Counted from the first letter of the stretch, positions 36,940 to 46,607 are shown. The stretch is DNA of 64,000 bases from Bacteroides sp. M10 (GCF_014334015.1 NZ_CP060488.1:248001-312000); one strand, 5' to 3'. Made by a program: numbers and translations. The notes: a model not told the origin generated them from the sequence alone.

Positions 36940-37470
36940 TTATAAAATGATTTTCTCATAAAGTTTGAACCACTCTAAACCGTAATGACCCAATCCTAAA
37001 TCTACGGTATCAATGTATTCGAACCCACACTTTTCGTACAATGAAATAGCCGGAAGATTTTTCTCGTAAACATCTAACCGCACAGACTTTATCCCCGAAC
37101 TTTGAGCCAATTCCAATGAATAATCCATTAATGCATGCCCTACTCCTATTTTCAAAAAAGAAGGATATACAACAAAAGTATGTATCACAAAGATATGGCT
37201 ATAGTCCAGTTCTATTTTCCATTTGACATTCTCATAAGCCTTTTCCGGTTGATGATTTAAAATGACTGAACCGACAATTCTTCCATCATATCTTGCTACG
37301 TAAATCGTTTCATCATTTACACCGGCAACCGCATCTTCCCGAACAGGATAAACACCTTTTATCCACCCAGGATAATTAGTCGTAGCAGCCAGATAATCAT
37401 TCAGTTCATCATACAGCTTTTCCAGTTCATCTATATCAGCAGAAGTTCCGGGCTCTATTGTAAATTTCAT
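36940..37470 (-). CDS. GNAT family N-acetyltransferase
   Basis: 176 residues: N-terminal strand-helix (FTIEPGTSADIDELEKLYDELNDYLA), central sheet with IYVARYDGRIVGSVILN, and the acetyl-CoA binding segment VYPSFLKIGVGHALMDYSLELAQSSGIKSVRLDVYEKNLPAISLYEKCGFEYI. The P-loop is a variant of the usual R/QxxGxG/A. It lies 13 bp downstream of the Vat-like acetyltransferase on the same strand, so these two are likely one operon. Substrate unknown. Confidence 0.88.
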   Translation of the reverse strand: MKFTIEPGTSADIDELEKLYDELNDYLAATTNYPGWIKGVYPVREDAVAGVNDETIYVARYDGRIVGSVILNHQPEKAYENVKWKIELDYSHIFVIHTFVVYPSFLKIGVGHALMDYSLELAQSSGIKSVRLDVYEKNLPAISLYEKCGFEYIDTVDLGLGHYGLEWFKLYEKIIL

Positions 37471-37483
37471 ATATACACACTGT

Positions 37484-38110
37484 TTATCTTTTTATCAGTT
37501 CTTCAATCTTTCCACCTGTAATATAAGGTATACATTCGGATATCTTCTCAATACTCCAATCCCACCATTGCAATTTCTGCAATTGAACAATCGTATTCTC
37601 ATCAAAACGCTTCCGAATTTCTTTAGCTGGTGTCCCACCTACTATCGTATAAGGAGGAACATCTTTAGTAACCACTGCCCGCGACGCAATAACCGCTCCA
37701 TCTCCGATATGAACTCCTGCCATGATAACAGCTTCATATCCAATCCAGACATCATTACCTATTACTATATCCCCTTTATTATCCCAAGCAGAAGTTACAT
37801 CTCCTTTATCTAAATTCCATTCCTCAAAAAAGATAGGAAACGTATAATTGGATAAAGAACCCAATGTGTGGTTTGCGCTGTTAAAAAGAAATTTGGCTCC
37901 ACAAGCAATGGAACAGAATTTGCCAATTATCAATCGGTCTTTATTAATCGGATAATGATATAATACATTGTTCTTCTCAAAAAGAACAGGATCATTTACA
38001 AAGTCATTGTATATTGTATAATCACCTACCATAATGGCAGGATTCTTAATCACTGTATTCAGATAAACAGTCTGGAAATCATTGGTGCGAGGATATGTTT
38101 TTGAATTCAT
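37484..38110 (-). CDS. Xenobiotic/streptogramin-type O-acetyltransferase (Vat/CatB family, left-handed beta-helix)
   Basis: 208 residues with hexapeptide repeats: [30 protein letters not shown], then [55 protein letters not shown]. The catalytic His in SANHTLG and the NDVWIG/AVV pattern match the Vat/CatB xenobiotic acetyltransferases that inactivate virginiamycin or chloramphenicol. Chromosomal relatives also act on unknown metabolites, so drug resistance is possible but unproven. First gene of a likely operon with the GNAT gene. Confidence 0.85.
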   Translation of the reverse strand: MNSKTYPRTNDFQTVYLNTVIKNPAIMVGDYTIYNDFVNDPVLFEKNNVLYHYPINKDRLIIGKFCSIACGAKFLFNSANHTLGSLSNYTFPIFFEEWNLDKGDVTSAWDNKGDIVIGNDVWIGYEAVIMAGVHIGDGAVIASRAVVTKDVPPYTIVGGTPAKEIRKRFDENTIVQLQKLQWWDWSIEKISECIPYITGGKIEELIKR

Positions 38111-38181
38111 TGTGTCAGCAGAAGAGGATTTATATTACATAGCAAATATACAAGATAAATTTCAGACTATCACACAACGAA

Positions 38182-38652
38182 CTAAATATGTATCCCATAT
38201 TGATGCTTCACTTCAGCCATTACAAACGTGCTTTCCAGTGATCCTAAGCTATCAATCGTCCCCAACACATTCAGAATAAACTCCTGATAGTATTTCATAT
38301 TGGGAGCATGAATCTTCAACAGGTAATCATAACTTCCTGATATGTTATAACATTCGGTTACTTCAGGAATATCCTGTATAATCCGTGTAAACTCGGCTGC
38401 TATATCCCTGTTCAGACGTCTAAGCTTCACACTGCAGAATACGACAAATCCCTGATTCAGCTTTTCCGCATCCAATACGGCAATATACTTCTTTATATAT
38501 CCTCCACTCTCCAACCGTTTAAGACGTTCAAAAACAGGAGTTGAAGAAAGGCTCACCCGTGCAGCCAACTCTTTTGTCGTCAATCGGGCGTTTTCTTGCA
38601 AAGTACGGAGTATTTGCAAATCGACTCTATCCAGTTTATCAAAAGTATCCAT
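38182..38652 (-). CDS. Lrp/AsnC family transcriptional regulator
   Basis: 156 residues, family length. N-terminal HTH (LDRVDLQILRTLQENARLTTKELAARVSLSSTPVFERLKRLESGGYIKKYIAVLD) and a RAM effector-binding domain (VVFCSVKLRR... ITECYNISGSYDYLLKIHAPNMKYYQEFILNVL). Family members sense amino acids. It is divergent from metY with about 180 bp between the start codons, so metY is the first candidate target. Confidence 0.93.
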   Translation of the reverse strand: MDTFDKLDRVDLQILRTLQENARLTTKELAARVSLSSTPVFERLKRLESGGYIKKYIAVLDAEKLNQGFVVFCSVKLRRLNRDIAAEFTRIIQDIPEVTECYNISGSYDYLLKIHAPNMKYYQEFILNVLGTIDSLGSLESTFVMAEVKHQYGIHI

Positions 38653-38755
38653 AAGAAAAATATTCTTCTAAAAGGTGATTTCTAGGAATAGCACAGTTGT
38701 ATTATTCCATATAATGGCACAAAAATAGCATTATTTTCTATATTTCAGATATATA

Positions 38756-38786
38756 TTGTTCGATATATCTTCATCCAATAACTTTG
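38756..38786 (+). promoter_or_regulatory. Promoter of metY
   Basis: TTG at 38756-38758, a 20-bp spacer and TAACTTTG at 38779-38786 give a good Bacteroidales promoter, 44 bp before the ATG. No SAM riboswitch is seen in this short leader. Confidence 0.6.
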
Positions 38787-38830
38787 CAAGAAAATAAAGA
38801 AAGAATATTAAACTTAAAAAATATACGATT

Positions 38831-40117
38831 ATGGCAACAAAGAATTTACATTTCGAGACTTTACAAGTTCATGTAGGACAAGAACAAGCAGATCCGGCAA
38901 CAGATGCCCGTGCAGTACCTATTTATCAGACTACTTCTTATGTATTTCACAACTCCGCTCACGCAGCCGCACGTTTCGGCCTGCAGGACCCGGGAAACAT
39001 CTACGGTCGTCTGACCAACTCCACTCAAGGAGTTTTTGAACAACGCGTAGCCGCTCTTGAAGGAGGAGTAGCAGGGCTGGCAGTTGCTTCGGGTGCCGCT
39101 GCTATCACTTATGCTTTCGAGAACATCACTCGTGCAGGCGACCATATTGTGGCAGCCAAAACTATTTATGGAGGAAGCTATAACTTACTGGCTCATACCT
39201 TACCCAGTTATGGCATCACAACAACATTCGTTGATCCAAGTGATTTATCGAACTTTGAAAAAGCCATTCAGGAAAATACGAAAGCCGTATTTATCGAGAC
39301 ATTGGGAAATCCGAACTCAAATATCATTGATATAGAGGCAGTAGCTGAAATAGCCCACCGCCACAAAATACCTTTGATTATTGACAACACATTTGGTACC
39401 CCGTATTTAATCCGCCCTATCGAACACGGAGCAGATATCGTAGTACATTCCGCAACAAAATTCATTGGCGGACACGGTTCGTCATTAGGAGGAGTCATTG
39501 TAGATTCGGGCAAATTCGACTGGGTAGCTTCCGGCAAATTTCCACAACTAACCGAACCTGATCCATGCTATCATGGCGTACGCTTCGTTGATGCAGCCGG
39601 TCCGGCTGCCTATGCCATCCGTATCCGGGCTATTCTGCTGCGCGACACAGGTGCCACCATCAGTCCATTCAACGCTTTTATCCTGTTGCAAGGCTTGGAA
39701 ACTCTTTCCTTGCGCGTAGAACGCCATGTAGAAAATGCATTGAAGGTAGTGAATTTCTTAAACAATCATCCGAAAGTGAAGAAAGTGAACCATCCATCAT
39801 TATCCAATCATCCTGACCATGCACTGTATCAACGTTACTTCCCGAATGGTGCCGGTTCCATTTTTACTTTCGAGGTAAAAGGCGGACAAGAGGAAGCACA
39901 CCGCTTCATCGACAGCCTGGAGATTTTCTCCCTGCTTGCCAATGTTGCCGATGTGAAATCATTGGTGATCCACCCGGCAAGCACTACCCATTCACAGCTC
40001 AATGCACAGGAACTCGCCGAACAGGAGATTTATCCGGGCACCGTACGTTTATCAATTGGAACGGAACATATTGATGACCTGATTGCGGATTTGGATCAGG
40101 CGCTTGCCAAAATCTAA
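38831..40117 (+). CDS. metY: O-acetylhomoserine aminocarboxypropyltransferase (sulfhydrylase)
   Basis: PLP enzyme that makes homocysteine from O-acetylhomoserine and sulfide (direct sulfhydrylation branch of methionine synthesis). 428 residues, the longer Cys/Met-metabolism subtype typical of MetY rather than MetB/MetC. Start [38 protein letters not shown] Lys in [21 protein letters not shown]; the MetY-type insertion [14 protein letters not shown]; final [17 protein letters not shown] and [16 protein letters not shown]. Divergent Lrp regulator upstream. Confidence 0.94.
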   Translation: MATKNLHFETLQVHVGQEQADPATDARAVPIYQTTSYVFHNSAHAAARFGLQDPGNIYGRLTNSTQGVFEQRVAALEGGVAGLAVASGAAAITYAFENITRAGDHIVAAKTIYGGSYNLLAHTLPSYGITTTFVDPSDLSNFEKAIQENTKAVFIETLGNPNSNIIDIEAVAEIAHRHKIPLIIDNTFGTPYLIRPIEHGADIVVHSATKFIGGHGSSLGGVIVDSGKFDWVASGKFPQLTEPDPCYHGVRFVDAAGPAAYAIRIRAILLRDTGATISPFNAFILLQGLETLSLRVERHVENALKVVNFLNNHPKVKKVNHPSLSNHPDHALYQRYFPNGAGSIFTFEVKGGQEEAHRFIDSLEIFSLLANVADVKSLVIHPASTTHSQLNAQELAEQEIYPGTVRLSIGTEHIDDLIADLDQALAKI

Positions 40118-40185
40118 CATTCAATCATTGAACTTTCCATGACTGCAAGATGTTATACCTATATAACATTAAAAACATTGCAGTC

Positions 40186-40425
40186 ATGGAAAAATATTTA
40201 ATACACAGCAACGAACTGCATCTGATAGACGCAGAGAAAATCCATCAAGCCGTAGAAAAGATGGTGGAATCACTCGATTTAGCCGCAGGATCAACCACTA
40301 ACTTCGATCTCTATCAGGTTGTGGAAAACTACTTTAAAGATCTCGAGAAAAGGAGAAAAATTAATCATGTACTGGGAATCAAAGAAGATAGATATGAACT
40401 AGCCGAAGATTTCGGTATAAAATAA
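40186..40425 (+). CDS. Small cytoplasmic protein of unknown function
   Basis: 79 residues from the ATG at 40186 (an ATG 36 bp upstream gives the longer MLYLYNIKN extension, less likely). Predicted helical: YLIHSNELHLIDAEKIHQAVEKMVESLDLAAGS, then FDLYQVVENYFKDLEKRRKINHVLGIKEDRYELAEDFGIK. No family recognised. It lies 68 bp after metY on the same strand and before a strong terminator, so it may be the second gene of the metY transcript. Confidence 0.55.
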   Translation: MEKYLIHSNELHLIDAEKIHQAVEKMVESLDLAAGSTTNFDLYQVVENYFKDLEKRRKINHVLGIKEDRYELAEDFGIK

Positions 40426-40462
40426 AAAAGAGATTTATTCAATCACACCAGACAAGTTTTCC

Positions 40463-40507
40463 AAAAAATAAGGGAGTTGCACGTTAAGTACAACTCCCTT
40501 ATTTTTT
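40463..40507. terminator. Strong bidirectional intrinsic terminator
   Basis: A 17-bp perfect stem: AAAAAATAAGGGAGTTG (40463-40479) pairs with CAACTCCCTTATTTTTT (40491-40507), with an 11-nt loop. The A-tract and T-tract flank the GC part on both sides, so it serves the metY-side transcript and the minus-strand MscS gene. Confidence 0.9.
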
Positions 40508-40527
40508 GAATTATCAGAGTATAACAA

Positions 40528-41436
40528 TCAATTTCCCTGATGCACAGTAAGCTGTGGGAAAGGGAAGTTGATACCTTTTTCATTGAAGGTTTCGTAAATA
40601 GCTTTATTGGTATCGAAATAAACACCCCAATAATCTCCGCTATTTACCCATACACGTACCACCACATTCACACTGCTGGCATCTAGCGCATGAAGAGCTA
40701 TAAACGGAGCAGGTTCATTCAAGATACGTTTATCTTCAGCCAGAATATCACGAACTATCTGCTGAACCTTATTGTAATCTTCCCCATAATCTATACCAAT
40801 AATCCATTCTACACGGCGGGTTTCCTGATGACTATAGTTGGTCACTACTCCACTGCTCAATGAACCATTTGGAATATAAATCAATTTGTTGTCCGAAGTA
40901 GTAAGGATAGTATGAAATATCTGGATTTCTTTTACTGTACCGGCTGAACCTTGCTGTGTTTCTATCCAGTCACCTACCTTATAAGGTTTGAACAAAAGAA
41001 TAACCAGTCCCCCGGCAAAGTTCTGCAAATTGCCGGACAAAGCCATACCGACAGCCACACCGGCAGAAGCCAATAAAGCCGCAAACGAAGTTGTTTCAAC
41101 TCCCAAGGCGCCGACAACAGAAATGATTAAAAGGATTGTCAACAGAATATTTACCAGACTTCTAACGAAAGTTTTGATACTTATATCCACCTTTCGTTTA
41201 TCCAACAGACGTCTTATAAACTTGTTGAGCAACGAGATAAGGAAACGTCCGACAATAAAGACGATGACCGCAATCAATATACGTTCTCCGGCACGAATAC
41301 CGAAGTCTATCAGTTGTTGAGTAATCAGCGAAAGTTTATCCAATCCGTCGGCATTGGCAATCGCTTCTTCCATTAATTTATCTGCGGCCACTTGCACAGA
41401 ATCCGCAGCTTGTGTTGCTTGCAATAATAGTAGCAT
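40528..41436 (-). CDS. MscS-type mechanosensitive channel
   Basis: Pressure-release channel in the inner membrane. 302 residues. Three hydrophobic segments in the first 150 residues, the third being the pore helix rich in Gly/Ala (LLASAGVAVGMALSGNLQNFAGGLVILLFKPYKVGDWIE), followed by the beta-domain typical of MscS (GTVKEIQIFHTILTTSDNKLIYIPNGSLSSGVVTNYS) and the C-terminal alpha/beta domain ending FPFPQLTVH. Single-gene unit, divergent from the thiamine operon. Confidence 0.93.
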   Translation of the reverse strand: MLLLLQATQAADSVQVAADKLMEEAIANADGLDKLSLITQQLIDFGIRAGERILIAVIVFIVGRFLISLLNKFIRRLLDKRKVDISIKTFVRSLVNILLTILLIISVVGALGVETTSFAALLASAGVAVGMALSGNLQNFAGGLVILLFKPYKVGDWIETQQGSAGTVKEIQIFHTILTTSDNKLIYIPNGSLSSGVVTNYSHQETRRVEWIIGIDYGEDYNKVQQIVRDILAEDKRILNEPAPFIALHALDASSVNVVVRVWVNSGDYWGVYFDTNKAIYETFNEKGINFPFPQLTVHQGN

Positions 41437-41527
41437 AATTAAAATATATATTAAGTGAATAAATTGCTGTTTTGCTATTTCAACAATCTACAAAGTTATA
41501 TTGTTTTTAGCGAATCTAAAAGTTTTT

Positions 41528-41559
41528 TTTGCTTTCCTCCTGCAAAAGCTGTATTTTTG
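41528..41559 (+). promoter_or_regulatory. Promoter of the thiamine salvage operon
   Basis: TTTG (41528-41531), a 20-bp spacer and TATTTTTG (41552-41559) match the Bacteroidales consensus exactly. The predicted start of transcription, about 41565, is right at the 5' end of the TPP riboswitch. Confidence 0.8.
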
Positions 41560-41567
41560 TAACCGAT

Positions 41568-41656
41568 TCACTGGTAGGGGTGCCTTAACATGACGGGCTG
41601 AGAACATACCCATAGAATCTGATCCGGGTAATGCCGGCGTAGAGAACTAATTAGTA
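41568..41656 (+). ncRNA. TPP riboswitch (THI element)
   Basis: All conserved TPP-aptamer blocks are present in order: GGGGTGCC (41577-41584), GGCTGAGA, ACCC, a CTGATCCGGGTAATGCCGGCG block, then AGAGAACTA. The outer stem ACTGGTAG/CTAATTAGT closes the structure. The ATG lies only 8 nt after the aptamer and there is no separate terminator, so repression by TPP is probably at translation initiation. Confidence 0.96.
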
Positions 41657-41663
41657 AGCAAAA

Positions 41664-43913
41664 ATGAAAAGAATTGTATGGATGGCCGTCGCCTTATTGG
41701 GCGCAGGCATCACTGTTCATGCACAGACGAGTGCAAAGGACAGTATGAGAGTAGTAAACCTGCAAGAGGTGCAGGTAGTATCCACACGTGCCACAGCCAA
41801 AACTCCCGTGGCATTCACCAATATAGGTAAAGCAGAACTCAAAAAGGTAAACTTCGGACAGGATATCCCCTATCTGCTAAGTATGACTCCTTCCACATTG
41901 ACCACATCGGATGCAGGAGCTGGTATCGGCTATACGACACTTCGCGTACGTGGAACCGATGGCACACGAATCAACATCACAGTAAACGGCATACCGATGA
42001 ACGATGCCGAAAGCCATAACCTGTTCTGGGTGAATATGCCCGACTTTTCTTCTTCCGTAAAAGATATGCAGGTGCAGCGCGGAGCAGGTACATCGACGAA
42101 CGGAGCAGGTGCTTTTGGAGCCAGTGTCAATATGCAAACCGAAGGTGCATCTATGAAACCATACGCCGAATTCAATGGTTCATACGGTTCGTTCAATACA
42201 CACAAGGAAACAGTGAAAGTGGGAACCGGCTTACTCAATAACCACTGGACGTTTGACGCCCGCCTTTCCAATATCGGTACGGACGGATACATAGACCGTG
42301 CTTCGGTGGACTTGAACTCTTACTACCTGCAAGGAGGTTATTTTGCAGAAAACACCTCTGTGAAACTGATTGCATTTGCCGGAAAAGAAAAGACATATCA
42401 TGCTTGGGGATATGCAACAAAAGAGCAAATGGAAGAATTCGGCAGACGTTACAATCCTTGCGGGGAAATGTACACCGATGCCAACGGCAAAAAACATTAT
42501 TACGACGACCAAACAGATAATTACCTGCAAAAGAATTATCAACTTCTCTTCAATCACACTTTCTCAACGGCTTGGAACCTAAACGTTGCCCTACATTATA
42601 CCAAAGGTGACGGTTATTACGAAGAGTACAAAGACGGCAGATACCTGATAGAATATGGGTTAAAGCCATTTACAATAGATGGAACCGAAGTAGCTAAAAG
42701 CGATTTAGTCCGTCAAAAGAAGATGGATAATAAATTCGGCGGCGGTGTTTTTTCTCTCAATTACACAGCTAACAGGCTAAGTGCATCCCTGGGCGGCGGA
42801 TTAAATCAATACCGGGGCAATAACTTCGGAAGAGTTCCCTGGGTGAAAAACTATGTAGGTTCTCTATCTCCCGACCATGAATATTACCGCAACAAATCCA
42901 AGAAGACCGATGGAAATATTTATCTGAAAGCGAACTACGATCTTACTAAAGGACTAAGTGCTTATGCCGATCTCCAGTATCGCCACATCAACTATACCAT
43001 CGACGGAAACAATGATAAATATGACTGGAGCAAGAATGCCCTGCGTCCACTGGCAGTAGATAAAAAGTTCGATTTCTTTAATCCGAAAGTAGGATTAAAC
43101 TGGAACATCACTTCCAACCATCGTGTCTATGCCTCTTTCTCGGTTGCTCAAAAAGAGCCGACAAGAAACAATTATACGGATGGTGATCCGGACTCGTACC
43201 CCAAAGCAGAAAAGCTGCTCGACTATGAAGCAGGATATACCTTCGCCAACCAATGGCTGACAGCAGGTGCAAACTTCTACTACATGGACTATACCGACCA
43301 ACTGGTTCTGACCGGAGCCTTAAACGATATAGGTGAAGCACTGACCGAAAACGTGCCGGACAGTTATCGCATGGGAATCGAAATCATGCTGGGAATCAAA
43401 CCGTGCAAATGGTTTCAATGGGATATCAACGCTACATGGAGCAAAAACCGTATTCAGGATTTCGTAGAGAGCCTGCCGGGCTACCACTATAATAACGACG
43501 GTAGCTCTACTTCTCTCCCAACTATTCAGATAAAGCATAAAGACACTCACATTGCTTTCTCACCGGACTTCTTACTCAACAATCGTTTCTCATTCAAATC
43601 TAAGGGATTCGAAGCTGCCCTGCAATCACAGTTCGTAAGCAAACAGTATATGACAAACGCAGAAGTTGAAGAACTGACTCTTGATAAGTATTTTGTCAGC
43701 AACCTCAATCTGGCGTACAGCTTCCGTCCCAAGAAAGTACTGAAAGAAGTCACCGTAGGATTTACTGTATACAATTTGTTTAATGAAAAATATGAAAACA
43801 ACGGCTGGGCATCAAGTGACTACACCGATACGCTGGAAAATCGGGGAAACTATGCCGGATATGCTGCACAAGCAGGAACAAACGTTATGGGACATGTTTC
43901 TTTCCGCTTTTAA
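41664..43913 (+). CDS. TonB-dependent outer-membrane receptor, thiamine (or thiamine-precursor) uptake
   Basis: 749 residues, signal peptide to about residue 20 (GITVHAQ). A TonB-box-like VVNLQEVQVVSTRA is followed by a plug (RVRGTDGTRINITVNGIPMNDAESHNLFWVNMPDFSSSVKDMQVQRGAGTS) and a 22-strand-type barrel; C-terminus GHVSFRF. The direct control by a TPP riboswitch, and PnuT and thiamine pyrophosphokinase downstream, mark it as the outer-membrane step of thiamine salvage, as predicted earlier by comparative genomics of Bacteroides. The ligand is inferred from this context. Confidence 0.92.
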   Translation: MKRIVWMAVALLGAGITVHAQTSAKDSMRVVNLQEVQVVSTRATAKTPVAFTNIGKAELKKVNFGQDIPYLLSMTPSTLTTSDAGAGIGYTTLRVRGTDGTRINITVNGIPMNDAESHNLFWVNMPDFSSSVKDMQVQRGAGTSTNGAGAFGASVNMQTEGASMKPYAEFNGSYGSFNTHKETVKVGTGLLNNHWTFDARLSNIGTDGYIDRASVDLNSYYLQGGYFAENTSVKLIAFAGKEKTYHAWGYATKEQMEEFGRRYNPCGEMYTDANGKKHYYDDQTDNYLQKNYQLLFNHTFSTAWNLNVALHYTKGDGYYEEYKDGRYLIEYGLKPFTIDGTEVAKSDLVRQKKMDNKFGGGVFSLNYTANRLSASLGGGLNQYRGNNFGRVPWVKNYVGSLSPDHEYYRNKSKKTDGNIYLKANYDLTKGLSAYADLQYRHINYTIDGNNDKYDWSKNALRPLAVDKKFDFFNPKVGLNWNITSNHRVYASFSVAQKEPTRNNYTDGDPDSYPKAEKLLDYEAGYTFANQWLTAGANFYYMDYTDQLVLTGALNDIGEALTENVPDSYRMGIEIMLGIKPCKWFQWDINATWSKNRIQDFVESLPGYHYNNDGSSTSLPTIQIKHKDTHIAFSPDFLLNNRFSFKSKGFEAALQSQFVSKQYMTNAEVEELTLDKYFVSNLNLAYSFRPKKVLKEVTVGFTVYNLFNEKYENNGWASSDYTDTLENRGNYAGYAAQAGTNVMGHVSFRF

Positions 43914-43925
43914 TCACACAGAGTT

Positions 43926-44537
43926 ATGGAATTGAATTTTCTGGAAATATTCGGTACGATTGTCGGGCTGGTCTACCTTTGGTTAGAGTACCGGGCAAGT
44001 ATCTACCTTTGGATAGCGGGTATTGTGATGCCTGCCATCTATATCTTCGTATATTACAAAGCCGGATTGTATGCTGACTTTGGCATCAATATCTACTACC
44101 TGATAGCTGCCATCTACGGCTGGTTCTTCTGGATATGGGGACACAGAAAAAAGAAAGGCCAATTGACGACAGCAGATGCTTCAATCGGTGCCCCCCCTAA
44201 AGGTCTTCCTATCGTACATACTCCGGGAAAATGTTACTTACCTCTTTTTCTGATATTCATCGTTTCTTTCCTCGGTATTGCATGGATACTGATAGCATAT
44301 ACGGATAGCAATGTTCCTTGGCTAGATAGCTTTACTACCGCATTAAGTATTGTTGGCATGTGGATGCTGGCACGCAAATACATCGAACAATGGTTTGCCT
44401 GGATTCTTGTGGATATTGTCTGCTGCGGACTTTATATCTACAAAGACCTTTATTTTACTTCCGCTTTGTACGGACTTTACTCCATTATAGCTATCTTTGG
44501 CTACTTTAAGTGGAAAAAATTAATGAGCATACAATGA
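43926..44537 (+). CDS. pnuT: PnuT, PnuC-family thiamine transporter
   Basis: Inner-membrane facilitator for thiamine. 203 residues with seven or eight hydrophobic segments and the PnuC-type tryptophan/tyrosine motifs (IYGWFFWIWG; RKYIEQWFAWILVDIVCCGLYIYKDLYFTSALYGLYSIIAIFGYFKWKK). NMN-type PnuC is distinguished mainly by context: here it sits under a TPP riboswitch between the receptor and thiamine pyrophosphokinase. Stop overlaps the next start as ATGA. Confidence 0.92.
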   Translation: MELNFLEIFGTIVGLVYLWLEYRASIYLWIAGIVMPAIYIFVYYKAGLYADFGINIYYLIAAIYGWFFWIWGHRKKKGQLTTADASIGAPPKGLPIVHTPGKCYLPLFLIFIVSFLGIAWILIAYTDSNVPWLDSFTTALSIVGMWMLARKYIEQWFAWILVDIVCCGLYIYKDLYFTSALYGLYSIIAIFGYFKWKKLMSIQ

Positions 44538-45160
44538 AATACGAACACTATACTCCCGAAGCCGTGATACTTGCCAATGGCGAATATCCCAGCCATCCTC
44601 TTCCCCTGCAAATGCTGGAAAATGCAGAATTTGTAGTTTGTTGTGACGGGGCAGCCAATGAATATATCCTGCGTGGGCATACTCCCGATGTAATTATCGG
44701 TGACGGGGATTCTCTTTCCCCGGAATATAAAGAACTTTTCTCTCCTATTGTACATCAGATAGCGGACCAAGAAACGAACGACCAAACCAAAGCCGTTCAT
44801 TTCCTGCAAAAGAAAGGATTCCGGAGAATTGCCATTGTCGGAGCCACCGGCAAACGGGAAGATCATACGTTAGGAAACATCAGTCTGCTGATCGACTACA
44901 TGAAAGATGGTATCGAGGTACGTACCATTACCAACTATGGTATGTTTATTCCCGCCAAAGACACGCAAACTTTCGCCTCTCATCCGGGGCAACAAGTTTC
45001 AATTTTCAATTTCGGAGCGAAAGGATTGCAAGGAGAAGGATTAGTTTATCCTCTTAGTGATTTTACTAATTGGTGGCAAGGAACGCTTAATGAAGCAACA
45101 GCTAATGAGTTTACTGTTCATTGTACGGGAGAATATTTAGTATTCCTAGCTTCTATATAA
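44534..45160 (+). CDS. Thiamine pyrophosphokinase
   Basis: Converts imported thiamine to TPP, trapping it. 208 residues from the ATG at 44534, inside the ATGA overlap with pnuT; the longer frame from 44510 would start within pnuT. Motifs: VVCCDGAANEY, PDVIIGDGDSLSPEYK, DQETNDQTKAVHFL and IVGATGKREDHTLGNISLL. The GDGDS motif replaces the usual GDFDS. C-terminal beta domain GQQVSIFNFGAKGLQGEGLVYPL follows. It completes a salvage route: outer-membrane uptake, inner-membrane transport, pyrophosphorylation. Confidence 0.94.
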   Translation: MKYEHYTPEAVILANGEYPSHPLPLQMLENAEFVVCCDGAANEYILRGHTPDVIIGDGDSLSPEYKELFSPIVHQIADQETNDQTKAVHFLQKKGFRRIAIVGATGKREDHTLGNISLLIDYMKDGIEVRTITNYGMFIPAKDTQTFASHPGQQVSIFNFGAKGLQGEGLVYPLSDFTNWWQGTLNEATANEFTVHCTGEYLVFLASI

Positions 45161-45204
45161 ACGATATTGCCATTACTCGGTTTATACCACCCTATTGTCA
45201 TAAC

Positions 45205-45268
45205 TGTGCCACCTTGTTGGCACGACCGTGACACTTCGATGACACAACCGTGCCAACAAGGTGGCACA
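45205..45268. repeat. Perfect 20-bp inverted repeat between convergent operons
   Basis: TGTGCCACCTTGTTGGCACG (45205-45224) and its exact reverse complement (45249-45268) are separated by 24 bp, which themselves hold two TGACAC copies. Each arm is itself a partial palindrome (GTGCC...GGCAC). No T-tract follows. Lies in the 132-bp gap between the thiamine and threonine operons; may act as a terminator or be a REP-like element. Confidence 0.75.
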
Positions 45269-45292
45269 AATTCATTCATAGGAAGAAGAGGA

Positions 45293-46594
45293 TTAAAGCG
45301 TCAACAAGTACTTCTTGAAGTCCGCAAACTCTTTTGTCATTTGAAAGCTCTTTTTCTCGCCTTTCATAAATTCCTGCAATTTGGCAGGGATTTCTACCGC
45401 TTCTCCAATAATGCTTTCCACTGTTTCGAGGAACTTGGCAGGATGAGCCGTTTCAAGGAATACACCCGTTTCTCCCTCTTTCAAGCCTTCTACCAACGCA
45501 CGATATCCACAAGCACCATGAGGATCAAGGAGATAATGATGTTCTTTCCAGGTTTCTTTCACCGTTTCGCGGATTTGCTCATCGGTATAAGTTGTTCCTG
45601 AAATCTCAGCAGAGATATCAGCGTGTGAACCGCCATATAAATCAAGTACGCGGGCAAAGTTACTCGGATCGCCTACGTCCATAGCATTAGCAATCGTTGC
45701 GATAGACGGACGGGGATTATATTTACCTGTCTGCAGATATTGATAGAAAATATCGTTGCGGTTATTGGCAGCAATGAAACGCTTCACGGGTAAACCCATC
45801 TTCTTACCAAACAATCCGGCGGTGATATTTCCAAAGTTTCCACTAGGTACACAGATTACAGCATTATCAGCTTTTCCGGCACGTTTCAATTGTGCATAAG
45901 CATAGAAATAATAGAATGCCTGCGGCAGGAAACGGGCTACATTGATGGAGTTGGCAGAAGTCAACGAAAGGTGTTCATTCAATTCTTTATCCATGAAAGC
46001 AGATTTCACCAATGCCTGACAATCATCAAATGTTCCGTCCACTTCAAGCGCAGTGATATTCTGTCCAAGTGTAGTGAATTGCTTCTCCTGTATTTCGCTC
46101 ACTTTTCCTTTCGGATAAAGCACATACACATGAATGCCTTCCACACCCAGGAAGCCGTTGGCAACAGCACTTCCCGTATCACCGGAAGTAGCTACCAATA
46201 CATTGACATTCTTTTGTCCTTCTTTCTTAATGAAGTATCCCAAAAGACGCGCCATGAAACGACCGCCTACATCTTTAAATGCTAACGTCGGTCCGTGGAA
46301 AAGTTCAAGTGAATAGATGTTATCTGCCACCTTAACCAAAGGTACATCGAAACTTAATGTATCATATACAATCTGTTTCAGCGTATCGGCAGGAATATCC
46401 TCACCGAAGAAAGCATCGGCTACGCGATAAGCAATTTCCTGAAAGGATAAACTATCAATCGTATCGTAAAAGTCCTGTGGAAGAGGTTTGATAGACATAG
46501 GCATAAACAGCCCTTTGTCGGCAGCAAGCCCTTTTACCACCGCTTCTTGCAGTGAGGCAACAGGTGCTTGTTTATTCGTACTATAATATTTCAT
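45293..46594 (-). CDS. thrC: Threonine synthase
   Basis: PLP enzyme converting O-phosphohomoserine to threonine. 433 residues. N-terminal MKYYSTNKQAPVASLQEAVVKGLAADKGLFMP, PLP Lys in GPTLAFKDVGGRFMARLL, ATSGDTGSAVANGFLG, and VPSGNFGNITAG. This is the shorter class of ThrC as in E. coli. Third and last gene of the thrA-apgM-thrC operon, 13 bp after apgM. It converges on the thiamine operon. Confidence 0.96.
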   Translation of the reverse strand: MKYYSTNKQAPVASLQEAVVKGLAADKGLFMPMSIKPLPQDFYDTIDSLSFQEIAYRVADAFFGEDIPADTLKQIVYDTLSFDVPLVKVADNIYSLELFHGPTLAFKDVGGRFMARLLGYFIKKEGQKNVNVLVATSGDTGSAVANGFLGVEGIHVYVLYPKGKVSEIQEKQFTTLGQNITALEVDGTFDDCQALVKSAFMDKELNEHLSLTSANSINVARFLPQAFYYFYAYAQLKRAGKADNAVICVPSGNFGNITAGLFGKKMGLPVKRFIAANNRNDIFYQYLQTGKYNPRPSIATIANAMDVGDPSNFARVLDLYGGSHADISAEISGTTYTDEQIRETVKETWKEHHYLLDPHGACGYRALVEGLKEGETGVFLETAHPAKFLETVESIIGEAVEIPAKLQEFMKGEKKSFQMTKEFADFKKYLLTL

Positions 46595-46607
46595 AATCTG
46601 TGGTGAC

